Below, one piece after another: positions 8,287 through 17,600 of a DNA stretch of 43,798 bases. Location of the stretch: positions 1 through 43,798 of the forward strand of contig JAGSGY010000045.1 in assembly GCA_023954855.1 (NCBI GenBank), read 5' to 3'. The notes beneath the pieces were generated by a model. The model saw only the letters and a list, made by a program, of their open reading frames with translations, made no database searches and was not told where the DNA came from. The position numbers and the translations under genes were made by a program. The first letter of the stretch is position 1. Every line of letters starts with the position of its first letter. This DNA comes from Pseudomonadota bacterium (GTDB lineage Bacteria; Myxococcota_A; UBA796; GCA-2862545).

Positions 8287-9462
8287 TCAGCTATCGACGG
8301 CGGTCACGACACCCGCGCCAATCGTGCGGCCGCCCTCACGCATGGCGAAGCGGACGCCAGGCTCGAGGCCCACCGCCTTGCCGAGGGCAAAGCGGACCAG
8401 GGCGCGACTACCGGGACGCACGAGACCGAGGTCCCCCACGTCCAGGCTTCCGGTGACGCTGGTGGCGCCGAAAAAGAACTGCGGCATGTAGCCGGTGCTG
8501 AAGGGCTTGCTGCGACCGCCCTCCTCGCTGGAGAGGATGACGACCTCGGCGCTGCCCTCGGTGCGCGCGGCGATGGAGCCCGGCGCTGCAATCAGCTGCC
8601 CGCGCACCATCTCGTCGCGCTTCACACCGCGAAGCAACAGGCCGACGTTCATACCGGCACGCGCAACCTCCACATCCTTGTGAAAGGCCTGCGTGCCGGT
8701 GACTACGACCTGCCGCTCGCCGCCGAGCCCAACGACTTCGATGAGGTCGCCGACCCGCAGCTCGCCGCGCTCGACACGACCGGTGACCACCGTTCCGCGA
8801 CCCGCGATCGTGTGCACGTCCTCGACCGCCATCCGAAAGGGGGCGGCGAAGTCGCGCATGGGATCGGGGATCGCGGAATCCAGCACATCCACGAGCTCGC
8901 GAATGCAAGCGGTCGCCTCGCCAAGGGCATCCCCTCCACGCGCGGCTTCAAGCGCGAGAAGCGCCGAGCCGTACACGAAGGGAACCTCCTCGTAGCCGTG
9001 CGCCCCCAAAGCCTCGGTGACCTCGAGCTCGACGAGCTCCAGGAGCTCGGGATCTGCGAGGTCGACCTTGTTGACGAACACGACGAGGTGCGCGACGCCC
9101 ACCTGACGAGCGAGAAGCACATGCTCCAGCGTTTGAGGCTGGGGACCCTGGCTTCCGTCGACGAGCAAGATCGCGCCGTCCATCTGGGAGGCGCCGGTGA
9201 TCATGTTCTTCACGTAGTCGGCGTGTCCGGGACAGTCGATATGCGCGTAGTGGCGGGCCTCAGAGCTGTACTCCACGTGCGCGGTATTGATGGTAATGCC
9301 ACGCTCGCGCTCCTCGGGCGCCTTGTCAATCGCATCGAAAGCCACGGCCGAGCCGCCCACGCGAGCCGCCTGCACCGCTGTGAGCGCAGCGGTCAGGGTG
9401 GTCTTGCCATGGTCGACGTGTCCGATGGTGCCGACGTTGATGTGGGTCTTCTCGATGGCCAT
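8287..9462 (-). CDS. tuf: Divergent elongation factor Tu
   Basis: Translation GTPase that delivers aminoacyl-tRNA to the ribosome. The 391-residue product is full length and keeps GHVDHGKT (14-21), RGITI (54-58), DCPGHADY with the catalytic His80, NKVD (131-134) and all three domains. It diverges at many positions that are nearly invariant in bacterial EF-Tu: SKP for HTP after GGR (318-320), M326 for Arg in the GYRPQ segment, and [10 protein letters not shown] for FYFRTTDVTG. The last puts Gly332 and Ala333 at E. coli Arg333 and Thr334. The N-terminus is shortened. AAGGAGAGGAGG is an excellent ribosome site. It stands alone, without rpsJ, fusA or tRNA genes, and may be a second, specialised tuf copy. 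Confidence 0.92.
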   Translation of the reverse strand: MAIEKTHINVGTIGHVDHGKTTLTAALTAVQAARVGGSAVAFDAIDKAPEERERGITINTAHVEYSSEARHYAHIDCPGHADYVKNMITGASQMDGAILLVDGSQGPQPQTLEHVLLARQVGVAHLVVFVNKVDLADPELLELVELEVTEALGAHGYEEVPFVYGSALLALEAARGGDALGEATACIRELVDVLDSAIPDPMRDFAAPFRMAVEDVHTIAGRGTVVTGRVERGELRVGDLIEVVGLGGERQVVVTGTQAFHKDVEVARAGMNVGLLLRGVKRDEMVRGQLIAAPGSIAARTEGSAEVVILSSEEGGRSKPFSTGYMPQFFFGATSVTGSLDVGDLGLVRPGSRALVRFALGKAVGLEPGVRFAMREGGRTIGAGVVTAVDS

Positions 9463-9489
9463 CTTGGCCTCCTCTCCTTCGTGGGTTGA

Positions 9490-9608
9490 GAGGACGCTCG
9501 AGCGAATCCCGATGCGTCCTCAAGGCCGCGTGCTCGATGGCACGCGGAGAGTCCGCAGCGGGTGGCCGACTAAGTCAGTCGGTGCACAGCGCACACCCCG
9601 CCACGGAC
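9490..9608 (-). promoter_or_regulatory. Structured 5' leader upstream of tuf
   Basis: Three inverted repeats lie between tuf and the next gene. GAGGACGC pairs with GCGTCCTC (9490-9497/9514-9521). CCGCGTGC pairs with GCACGCGG (9526-9533/9540-9547). A nested structure closed by GTCC/GGAC and GTGGC/GCCAC spans 9551-9608 and contains two inner hairpins (CGACT/AGTCG and GTGC/GCAC). If tuf is transcribed from upstream of 9608, these would fold in its leader and could regulate it. High GC makes some chance pairing likely; the first two 8-bp perfect stems are the strongest. Confidence 0.4.
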
Positions 9609-9687
9609 AACACGTCTGTGCGTGCGTCTGTTTGGCTAAGGATGGCGCGGGTGTTCCACATGATGGCGAACAGGTAGCGCCGGTTGG

Positions 9688-9699
9688 TTGACGCGTCAA
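9688..9699. repeat. 12-bp perfect palindrome TTGACGCGTCAA
   Basis: A perfect dyad in the 337-base gap between tuf and the GAF gene. Both strands read TTGACG, a good -35 match, but no good -10 hexamer follows at 16 to 18 bases in either direction (the minus strand has TACCTG at 17). It could be an operator or part of the tuf promoter. Confidence 0.3.
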
Positions 9700-9787
9700 G
9701 TGCCCGGCTTGAAGCCCGCCGTCTTCGCATCACAAGACACCCCAGAATCACGGCGAAGAACCTGAACTCTCAGCCCAGGCGCCGTGA

Positions 9788-9793
9788 TACAGT
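9788..9793 (+). promoter_or_regulatory. -10-like TACAGT, six bases before the GAF-gene ATG
   Basis: TACAGT, then CTGCAC, then ATG at 9800, with no Shine-Dalgarno site between. This spacing predicts a leaderless mRNA. The -35 region is weak. Confidence 0.4.
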
Positions 9794-9799
9794 CTGCAC

Positions 9800-10315
9800 A
9801 TGGAACTGCGGCCTTACCGGCGCAAATTTGAGGTTCTCGCTCGCATTGCTCGAACGGCACGCACCGCTGTGATTGCCGACCGCTGGATGCGCGACATCGT
9901 GGCCGACTCCATCTCTCTGCTCAACGCCGACCGCGGCACGCTCTACTGGCTCGATCCCGAGAATGGAGAGCTGTGGTCGGTCATCGAGGCCGACAACAGC
10001 CGCTTCACCATCCGGCTCAAGGTCGGACAGGGCCTTGCGGGCTGGGTCGCGATGGCTGGAGTTCCGCTGCTCATCAACGATGTGCTCATGGACGACCGCT
10101 TCGACGCCCGCTGGGACAAGAAGAGCGGCTACCGCACCCAGACCGTGCTCGCGACCCCCATGCTCGACGCCGACGGTCAGGTGATCGGCGTACTGCAGAT
10201 GCTCAACAGCGCGCGCGGCGCCTTCGACGAAGAGGACGCCCTGCTGATCACCGCCATCGCCGAGGTCTGCGCGCTTGCGGAACTGGCACGGCGCAGTGCC
10301 CTCGTGGAAGCCTGA
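9800..10315 (+). CDS. GAF-domain protein
   Basis: A 171-residue cytoplasmic protein that is essentially one GAF domain with short helical ends. Recognisable parts are a helix with MRDIVADSISLLNADRGTLY, the central strands, the GQGLAGWVAMAGVPLLINDV segment, and the closing TPMLDADGQVIGVLQMLN followed by a long helix. GAF domains of this type bind cyclic nucleotides or other small ligands, or act as redox or dimerisation modules. No ligand-specific motif is evident and there is no output domain, so it may act on a partner protein. It is transcribed away from tuf. Confidence 0.82.
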   Translation: MELRPYRRKFEVLARIARTARTAVIADRWMRDIVADSISLLNADRGTLYWLDPENGELWSVIEADNSRFTIRLKVGQGLAGWVAMAGVPLLINDVLMDDRFDARWDKKSGYRTQTVLATPMLDADGQVIGVLQMLNSARGAFDEEDALLITAIAEVCALAELARRSALVEA

Positions 10316-10442
10316 AGACACCGGGTTCACGTCGATCCAGGCATCGAGAACGCCCAGCGAAACGGTCGTTCGCCTTGCCCGGTCGCGCACACAGCGATAT
10401 CCGCGGCCCTCGACTCACCTATGAGTCCAAGAGGTATCTTCT

Positions 10443-10904
10443 ATGCGCTTCTCTAAGCTCTTTATCGCCGCTGCCGTCACCACCCTCTCGTTCTCGGCCG
10501 TCGCCGGAAGCAGCGTCTACGAGCGCGATGCCAAGAAGGAGCTCCGCTCCTGCATGAACGACGCCAAGGAGCCCGGCTACGAGATCGTCGCCCAGACGCA
10601 GGTCATCTCGGCGTGCTTCGCCGGCGGCTTCATCACGGACGTCGAGCTGTTCAAGGTCCGCACCTGCACCGGCAACCAGGACCCCTGTCCCCGCCCCGCC
10701 GCCGAGCTCGTCGGCGCTGTGCAGTTCGGCTGTGACGACGACGTGGTCTACGCCGAGTGCTTCGCCGCTCCCCAGTTCTGCTACGAGATCTACGCACCTG
10801 TGTGCGGCGATGACGGTCAGACCTACAGCAACGACTGCTACGCCGGCCTCGCGGGCGTCGACATCGCCTACACCGGCGAGTGCGACGGCTCGACCACGTT
10901 CTAG
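10443..10904 (+). CDS. Secreted Kazal-type serine protease inhibitor domain protein
   Basis: A 153-residue exported protein. Residues 1-22 form a signal peptide (MRFSKLFIAAAVTTLSFSAV, probable cleavage after Ala-Gly). The mature N-terminal part is Cys-containing and of unknown fold. Residues about 113-147 match a Kazal domain: C113, seven residues, C121 in PVCGDDGQTYSNDC, ten residues, C132, then C147. Kazal domains block serine proteases. In a predatory or protease-rich bacterium it could protect the cell or act on outside proteases; this role is inferred. AAGAGG lies upstream of the ATG, and TTGCCC with 17 bases to TATCCG (10375-10403) is a possible promoter. The end meets the convergent PHP gene after six bases. 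Confidence 0.82.
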   Translation: MRFSKLFIAAAVTTLSFSAVAGSSVYERDAKKELRSCMNDAKEPGYEIVAQTQVISACFAGGFITDVELFKVRTCTGNQDPCPRPAAELVGAVQFGCDDDVVYAECFAAPQFCYEIYAPVCGDDGQTYSNDCYAGLAGVDIAYTGECDGSTTF

Positions 10905-10910
10905 GCTCGC

Positions 10911-12701
10911 CTAGTTCGCAGGGTCCCAGCCAAGACCCTCGACATCAAGACGCACCGGATTCGTGAAGCCCACCGGCACGTAGCCGGGGGCGATCTGGCC
11001 GTAGACACCCAGGTCTTCGGGAATCTCCCCCACCGCAAAGCCCGCCTCGGCGATCACCCATCCGTCCGCGGCGATGGTGAGCGGTACCGTGAAGGTCCGG
11101 TCGAGAACGCCGTTGGCATCGCGGTCGGTCTCGGTGAGCACGGCTGACCAGACCTCAACGCCATCTTGGATGACGGCCACGCGCTCGCTCGGCACCCAGC
11201 TCGGCGCCTGCACGCGCACCGTCGCTTCCGCATCGCCCCCCACTCGAATATCGCCGGCAGTGGCGCCTTCGAGGGTGAGGTCGACAAACACGCCGCTAGT
11301 GACTCGTGCGCGTCCCTCCCGCAGCGCCTCGGTCCACGGCGCGATGGCCTCGTCCTCGGTACGAACGAGCGTCGCCGTCATGCCTGCCATCTCGACCGAC
11401 AGGCCGTGGCTGTCGCTGTTGCCCGTGCCGACCATGAACACTCCGCGGTTCAGCAGCTCGAACCAGTCCGCGCGCACCTCCTCGTAGAGCTGGATCGAGA
11501 AGCGGTTCACCACCTCGACAGCGTCGAAGTCAATGCCCGGCGGCTTCTCGTCTTCGGTCGGGACGCCCATCCACGCGTTGACGCCGCTGCCGAACGGCAC
11601 CGTGTGGTCAAAGCCCATGCGATTAAACAGCTGCCACTGCGGCTGCGGCTCGCGCTCCGGCCGGAAGTGGATGCCCCGCGGGTGATTGAGCATCAGCACG
11701 ACGGGGACCTCCTCGGCAATCGGCGCCTCGCGGTACGCGGCAAGCGTCGTGGCCGGGGGCTCGGTCTGGACCGGCGGAATCAGGTCACTCACCCCGCTCG
11801 CGAGTGGAAAGACATTCATGTGTCCCCCCGCCCTCGATTCGCCGTCAATGCCGACGCGCAGGTCTCGCTCTACCCCGAGCACACCAAAGTCCTCAGCAAT
11901 GCCCGTGCCCGCGAAGAGCTCGGAGGGCTTGGCAGGATTGTGGTGGTCGGTGAGTACGAAGCGGTCGAGGCCCGCAGACGCGAGGCTCTCGTACCGAAGC
12001 CAGAGGGGAACCCAGGAATCCCCGCTCCGGCCCGTGTGGATGTGCAGGTCACTCGCGAGCTCGCCCGGCGTGGGGACCTCGATCGGCACGGCAAGCTGCA
12101 CCGTCTGGTCTGCATCGACCGTGAGCGGCACGCGTGTCAGTCCACCGCGGAGGCCGCGCCAGCCGAGCAGTTCGTAGTCGCCGGGCTCGAGGAATACCAC
12201 GCACTCACCCTCGAGACAGTCGACGGCACTCACATCGATGTCGCGCTGGTTGTGGTCGATACCGAAGCCTGAGGACAGGTCCATGGGCTCACCGTCGCGA
12301 AACACGAAGACCCGGCCAGCTACCGGGTTGGAGGCTTCGTCAACGAGCTCGAGGTCGATGCGATTCCGCTCCGGTACGACCACCTCCACCGTCGACACCG
12401 TGCCCCCCACACGAGCGCGGAGGGTGTACGTCCCAGTCTTGAGGTGACCCAGGTCTACCGTGGCGATCCAGTCGTGGCCCTCGCCCATGAAGCTGATTCG
12501 ACGCCGCGTGATCGGCAGCAGCTCGTCGAGTCCCCGTCCGTTGACGGCGAGGCGCACGTCATTCAACTCCGGGCTCTCGAGATGCACGATGACGGGGATC
12601 AGGCCACGATGACCGAGCTCGGCGCCCTCAGCGGGAACCTCGAAGTAGTGGCCGCCCTCTTGAGCACATCCCACCAACAGCAGCCATGGCAGCAAGCGCA
12701 T
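10911..12701 (-). CDS. CehA/McbA-type PHP-domain metallohydrolase lipoprotein
   Basis: A 596-residue predicted lipoprotein: a short signal ends in LLVGC (Cys12). Residues 20-210 are beta-sandwich-like. A PHP-type metallohydrolase domain follows, with metal-binding motifs DLHIHT (218-223), TDHHN (251-255), NHPRG (339-343) and GNSDSHG (427-433). The C-terminal 120 residues are another beta-rich region. PHP hydrolases of this group cleave phosphoester or other ester bonds; the substrate here is unknown, and the location is probably the outer envelope. It lies downstream of the glycosyltransferase gene on the same strand (48-base gap), so an envelope-related unit is possible. Confidence 0.84.
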   Translation of the reverse strand: MRLLPWLLLVGCAQEGGHYFEVPAEGAELGHRGLIPVIVHLESPELNDVRLAVNGRGLDELLPITRRRISFMGEGHDWIATVDLGHLKTGTYTLRARVGGTVSTVEVVVPERNRIDLELVDEASNPVAGRVFVFRDGEPMDLSSGFGIDHNQRDIDVSAVDCLEGECVVFLEPGDYELLGWRGLRGGLTRVPLTVDADQTVQLAVPIEVPTPGELASDLHIHTGRSGDSWVPLWLRYESLASAGLDRFVLTDHHNPAKPSELFAGTGIAEDFGVLGVERDLRVGIDGESRAGGHMNVFPLASGVSDLIPPVQTEPPATTLAAYREAPIAEEVPVVLMLNHPRGIHFRPEREPQPQWQLFNRMGFDHTVPFGSGVNAWMGVPTEDEKPPGIDFDAVEVVNRFSIQLYEEVRADWFELLNRGVFMVGTGNSDSHGLSVEMAGMTATLVRTEDEAIAPWTEALREGRARVTSGVFVDLTLEGATAGDIRVGGDAEATVRVQAPSWVPSERVAVIQDGVEVWSAVLTETDRDANGVLDRTFTVPLTIAADGWVIAEAGFAVGEIPEDLGVYGQIAPGYVPVGFTNPVRLDVEGLGWDPAN

Positions 12702-12749
12702 GCATCCCCCGTGGGCCGCATGGTGACCCGGCGCGCGTCGACATACAAC

Positions 12750-14300
12750 TCACTCCGCGTGACGAATGACGGTTCCCTTCTGATGGCCGGCGTAGCTCAC
12801 GACCGCGCGCTTCGGCAGCGGCGGAATGTCGAGATCGGCGCGGGCGTACACGTCGTAGTAGCGGTGGTGATGCATCTTTACCCGCCCGAGGTAGGCGTAC
12901 TCTGCCGTGAATGAGCGCCAGACCCGTCCGTCGGCGCCGTAGGACTGTGGCGGCTTGCCCTTCCACTTGCGCACGGTGAAGACCATGAACGCCGGGTCGT
13001 TGGGCATGAAGTCCTGAAAGCGCGAGGCCTTTCCATCCGGGTGAAGCTGCGTGAGCGCCCGGGGATGCAGCTCGGCCACGTGGATCGCACTTCCCGCGTA
13101 GTAGGCGAGCACTCCCGCATCCCGGGTCGCTAGCCAGGAGCCCGAAGGCGCATGCTCGGCCATGTGCCTGCCGGCGACCTCGATGCCGCTTCCACGGGAC
13201 ACGGAGTAGATCTCGTCCTGCCGGCGAAGCTTGCCGACGAGCGTCCGATCGAGGGACATGCCGGTGAACGCGAGCAGCACGATGCACCAGATGACGCGAG
13301 GGGCGAGAACCAGGTGGGACAGGGGTGCTGCCGCCAGCGCGCACACCAACGCCAGTGGCGGCACAAACAGCCGACCTCCGGGCATCCACAGGTTCACCTG
13401 AAGCGCGACGAGCACCAGTCCCAGTGACAAGGCCAAGACCAAACCGCTGCGGGCGAGGTGGCGCCGAGAGGCGACCAAGGCCAGCAGCGCCAATGCCGTG
13501 GCAGCCGGCCAGAGCTGGCCATAGCGGTCGATGTAGTGGAAGTTCGCGTCGAGCTGGCTGAACCAGCCATCCCCGCCCTTGGCCGCAAAGGTATTCGGCA
13601 GCCATTGACCATAGGTCCACAGACGCCAGAGCAAGATCGGCAGCTGCATGGCAACCAGGCCGGCTACAAAGGCAAAGCGCCTCTTCTTGTGACCCTGCAT
13701 CGCCCGGCGCAGCCCGTCGTAGGCGATCAATCCGAAGGACACTGCCAGGCCTTCGGGTCGCACGAGTCCGACCGCGCCGATCCCGAGTCCCGCGGCGAGA
13801 CGCCATCGCTCGGGACAAGCCAGAGCCGCCCAGCACGCCGCCACCACCGCGAAGGCAAACATTGTCGTCTCGAGCCCATTGGTACTGCTGATGGCGAATG
13901 CGGGATGGGCAGCGAGTATGAAAGGGGCGACCAGGGTTCCTGGCCCCACTTTGCCCGCAATCGCCGAGGCGAGGCCCATGACCATGGCGAGGGTGGCTGC
14001 TCCAAACACCAGGCCCATGCCGAGCATCGCCGTTCGGACGTCGACCCCGATCAGGTGCACCACCGCAAGCAGCAGGGTCCACGCGAGGTTGGTGATGCCC
14101 TCGACCGGCGGCTCACCCGCGTTGTAGACAAGGCCGGAGCCCTCGGCGAGCTGCTGCGCGTAGCGCGCTGAGATGAAGGCATCGTCGACCGTGGTGTCGA
14201 GGGTCGGCCACGCACGCCATCCCATCCAAGCCGTCGCGGCCGCCCAGGCGGCAGCAAGGCGGGCTCGCGAAGTCGGCGCTGTCGACGTCGTCTCGGACAT
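12750..14300 (-). CDS. GT-C-type integral membrane glycosyltransferase
   Basis: A 516-residue multi-pass membrane protein. After a first helix it has [19 protein letters not shown] with the Asp pair at 39-40, the signature of GT-C enzymes that use lipid-phosphate sugars (GT39, GT83 and mycobacterial arabinosyltransferase-like proteins). About ten hydrophobic helices follow, and then an extracytoplasmic C-terminal domain from about residue 370. It probably adds a sugar to an envelope lipid or polymer on the outer face of the membrane; donor and acceptor are unknown. A minus-strand TAGAGT lies six bases before its ATG. Confidence 0.75.
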   Translation of the reverse strand: MSETTSTAPTSRARLAAAWAAATAWMGWRAWPTLDTTVDDAFISARYAQQLAEGSGLVYNAGEPPVEGITNLAWTLLLAVVHLIGVDVRTAMLGMGLVFGAATLAMVMGLASAIAGKVGPGTLVAPFILAAHPAFAISSTNGLETTMFAFAVVAACWAALACPERWRLAAGLGIGAVGLVRPEGLAVSFGLIAYDGLRRAMQGHKKRRFAFVAGLVAMQLPILLWRLWTYGQWLPNTFAAKGGDGWFSQLDANFHYIDRYGQLWPAATALALLALVASRRHLARSGLVLALSLGLVLVALQVNLWMPGGRLFVPPLALVCALAAAPLSHLVLAPRVIWCIVLLAFTGMSLDRTLVGKLRRQDEIYSVSRGSGIEVAGRHMAEHAPSGSWLATRDAGVLAYYAGSAIHVAELHPRALTQLHPDGKASRFQDFMPNDPAFMVFTVRKWKGKPPQSYGADGRVWRSFTAEYAYLGRVKMHHHRYYDVYARADLDIPPLPKRAVVSYAGHQKGTVIRHAE

Positions 14301-14306
14301 GGGCGC

Positions 14307-14312
14307 ACTCTA
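14307..14312 (-). promoter_or_regulatory. -10-like TAGAGT, six bases before the glycosyltransferase ATG
   Basis: TAGAGT, then GCGCCC, then ATG at 14300 on the minus strand, with no ribosome site. This is the same arrangement as before several other genes here. Confidence 0.38.
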
Positions 14313-14345
14313 CCTCTGCGCAGTCATCGTGCGCTCCACGCGGGT

Positions 14346-14351
14346 TAGACT
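14346..14351 (+). promoter_or_regulatory. -10-like TAGACT before the 93-residue protein
   Basis: TAGACT lies 18 bases before ATG 14370 and GGAGGG sits between them. This would be a leadered message with a normal ribosome site, using the same hexamer as the leaderless candidates. Confidence 0.35.
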
Positions 14352-14369
14352 GGCACATCGGAGGGTCGA

Positions 14370-14651
14370 ATGAGCACGTTCAAGCGCCTGGTCAACCTCG
14401 GAAAGGGCAAGATCAAGACGGCGACCTCTGGCTCGTCCACCCCAGCCGCCTCCACCACCGAAGACTGGGTCAGCGACGCGCGCAACAAGGCCGCAGACGC
14501 CGCTGAAGCCCTTGCGGACGCCCTTCGTCCAGAAGAAGCGACCCCGTCAGAGCCTGCCGAAGAGGCCGCAGTTCGCGCCGAGACCCCCGAGGTCGAGCTG
14601 CCCGACCCACCGGCAACGAAGGCCACTGGACCCGTGAAGAAGACACTCTAG
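14370..14651 (+). CDS. Small Ala/Glu-rich protein of unknown function
   Basis: I do not recognise this 93-residue protein. It has a basic start (FKRLVNLGKGKIK), a Ser/Thr-rich linker, a likely amphipathic helix (ARNKAADAAEALADALRPEE) and an acidic Pro-rich tail ending in KKTL. There is no membrane segment or Cys. GGAGGG precedes the ATG. It ends 29 bases before the large kinase gene on the same strand, so it could be a partner or substrate of that kinase, but the kinase also has its own -10-like element. Confidence 0.65.
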   Translation: MSTFKRLVNLGKGKIKTATSGSSTPAASTTEDWVSDARNKAADAAEALADALRPEEATPSEPAEEAAVRAETPEVELPDPPATKATGPVKKTL

Positions 14652-14667
14652 CGGCTCCATCTCGATG

Positions 14668-14673
14668 TAGGCT
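14668..14673 (+). promoter_or_regulatory. -10-like TAGGCT, seven bases before the kinase GTG
   Basis: TAGGCT, then seven bases, then GTG 14681, with no Shine-Dalgarno site. It suggests leaderless expression of the kinase independent of the upstream small gene. Confidence 0.35.
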
Positions 14674-14680
14674 GCGCACC

Positions 14681-17600
14681 GTGGCACCCACCCCCGAACG
14701 CTTCGAACTGCTCGCCGAGCTTGGCCGCGGCGGATCTGGCGTGGTCTACCGAGCCTTCGACCACGAACGCCAGCAGACCGTCGCGCTGAAGGTCGTGCGC
14801 GCGCGGCCCGGGGCTGCACACGCGCTCCGACGGGAGGCCGAGGCGCTCGGCCAGTTGCGCCATCCCCAGGTGGTTCGGGTGCTCGAGTTCGGCAGCGGCC
14901 CGGAGGGTCTCTGGTGCGCCATGCAGCTGGTCGACGGGCCGTCCATGCGAAAGAGCATCGCTGCGCGCTTTGAGCACACGGGTCCTCAGACAACGGCGAT
15001 GACCCTGATCGATCTCGTCGACGCAGAGACCCAGGACCTCCCTGGCTACCACGAGCCCACGCCGGTGCTTCCCGCAGCGGGCGGTCGTCTCACCGCGGCG
15101 CTGACTCTCGCTCGCGGACTCTGCCGCGCCCTCGCCTACCTCCACGGCCAAGGCATCGTGCACCGCGATCTGAAGCCCGAGAATGTGCTGATCACCAGCG
15201 ATGGGCCCGTGCTCGTCGACTTCGGCCTGACCTCTCGCTTCGCTGCAGGGGGACGCGAGGCCCTCGACGCGCTCGAGCACACCTCCGGGACTCCGCCCTA
15301 CGTCGCACCCGAACAGATCCGCGGTGAACTGGGCGATGCACGCATCGACATCTACGCGCTGGGCTGCATGCTCTACGAGCTGGTCACCGGTCGGCCGCCC
15401 TTCGTGGGCAAGGGCCGCGCGGTGCTGCGCGCCCACCTGTCCGAGCCGCCTCTTCCGCCGAGTGAACGAGTTGACGGCGTTCCCCCCGCGCTCGACGCCC
15501 TGATCTTGCGCATGCTGCACAAAGACGCGGCGCATCGCGTCGGAGCTGCACTCGATGTCGACCGCGCTCTAGCCCGGCTCGGAGCCGCGACGCCCCCGCC
15601 GATCGAAGCTGCCGCGCCACGTCCGTACTTGTATCGGCCCCGCATGATCGGTCGAAGCAAAGAGCTTCGCCAGCTGAACGGGCTGCTCAGCGAAGCGAGT
15701 CTCGGAAGCTCACGACTCGCGGTCGTCCGTGCCCCCGCAGGCATCGGCAAGACACGCCTTGTCCTGGAACTCACACGCGCAGCGAAGGCTCGCTCGATGC
15801 GCGTGTGCACCGGTTCGACGTCTGGAAGCCGGCTCACTGAGCCTCCACTCGGAGCGCTGCGGGGCCTGCTCGAAGCCCTCGCCGATGCCGCTCGAGAAGC
15901 GGGGCCCGAGATGGCAGCGGAGTGGCTCGAAGACCGAGCGTCTGTGCTCGCCGAATTCGCACCCGAGCTCGCGAATCTCCCCGGCGTGGCCCTGACCGAG
16001 GTCGAACCCCTCGAAGGCCGCGCAGCCGCCATGCGGGTGTGGGTGTACCTGGCGCGCACGCTGGAGCGGTGGGTCGCCCGACGGCCGATGTTGGTCATGC
16101 TGGACGACCTGCAGTGGGCCGATGAGCTCACGCTGGGCTTCTTGCTCATGTGGGTCCGCAGCCGCCGCAGCACTCCGCTCGCCTTCGTCTGCACCAGCCG
16201 CCCGGATGAACGAGCCGATCGACTTCTCGGCCTGACTGAGGTGCTTCGCATCGACCTGGAGCCTCTCGAGCGAGACGGGGTATCGGCCCTGACTTGCGAC
16301 GCCCTGGCCCTGTCGACCCCGCCAGAGGCACTCGTCGACGCCCTCTCCGAGCGAGCCGACGGCAACGCCTTCCTGGTCACCGAGTTCCTTCGTCTCGCCG
16401 TCGCCGAGGAGCAGCTGACCCGCGATGGACAGGGGCGCTGGGTGTTGGCCGCAGACCTTGACCTTCCCTCGAGCATCCACGAGCTGGTGGAACGCCGCCT
16501 GAGACGCCTCGAGCCGGCAGAGGCCGAACTTGCCCAAGCCGCCGCCGTACTCGGCAAGGCCCCGAGCCATGCGCGGCTGGCAGCGGTCACCTCGCTCGAC
16601 GACCACAGCGTCTCCCATCGCGTCGAGGCCCTGGTCTCAGACGGACTGCTCGAGTACAGCCCGACGGGCGAGCCACGCTTTGCCCACGAACAGCTGCGCC
16701 GCGCCACCCTCGCCAGCTTGCCCGACCAGAGCCGCCGCAGCCTGTACCGCCGTACCGCGGAGGTCCTGACGGCCGAAGACGACCCGCGCCTCTACGCAGC
16801 CGTCGCCTCGCACTACGCGGAGGCAGGCGATCTGGCTCAAGCTGCGTTGGCCGCGGAGCGTGCTGGGCGCGCGGCGCTGACGCGTGGCGTCGAAGATGAA
16901 GGCGTCGCGAACCTCGAGCGAGCCCTTGAGTGGGGGGCGAGCGTGTCCGTGGGCATTGATCTCGCCCGAGCCCTCGGCGAGACCGGCGATCTGCCCAGAG
17001 CCCGAGCGGTGCTCGAGAGCATCGAAGACGGCGCCGCCGCCGAGCCGCGCCTGCATGCCCGGTGGTGGGCCGAGAAGGCCGCCGTGGACCAGTATGAGCT
17101 CGGCACCCAAGCGGCCTTGAAGTCATCGGTGCAGGCGGTGGCGATGGCCGAACAAGCCGACGACGACGCCACCCTTGGACATGCACTGCGCAAGCTCGCA
17201 GTCGCCCATTACGACCTGGGAGAGCACGACAAGGCCCACGCGATTCTAGATCGAGCGGATGCAGTGCTCGCGAACTCTGACCCCCGCCTGCGCGCCCTCG
17301 TCCAGAACAACATCGGTCTCGTACATCTCGCAAGTGGACGGATCGAAGAGGCCCTGACTCACTTTCGAACCATCCAGAGGACGCTGGACATCTCGGCACC
17401 CTCCCACGTCGGCAGGCTCTCGGTGAACATCGCCAACTGCCTGTGGCGCAAGGGTGATCACGCCGGCTCCAGGCGAGAGCTCGAGACCGCGCTCACCCTG
17501 TACCGGATGTCGGGAATGCGCATCGCCGAGGGGGTTGCGCTCTCCAATCTCTCGACACTCGCCGAGGAAGCCAAGGACTGGGACTACGCTCTCGAGCTGC

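Noticed and set aside
9551-9608. tRNA-like fold upstream of tuf
   Set aside because: One hairpin has a seven-base loop with a five-base stem, but position 33 is not U and there is no TTCRANNC T-arm or proper acceptor stem. I kept it only as a structured leader.
12628-14082. Minus-strand frame of 484 codons overlapping the glycosyltransferase
   Set aside because: It is a frame-shifted shadow of the membrane glycosyltransferase; it is Arg/Gly/Pro-rich and lacks hydrophobic helices.
15373-16707. Minus-strand frame of 444 codons inside the large kinase
   Set aside because: It is antisense to the kinase/ATPase coding region; it is Ser/Arg-rich with no domain.
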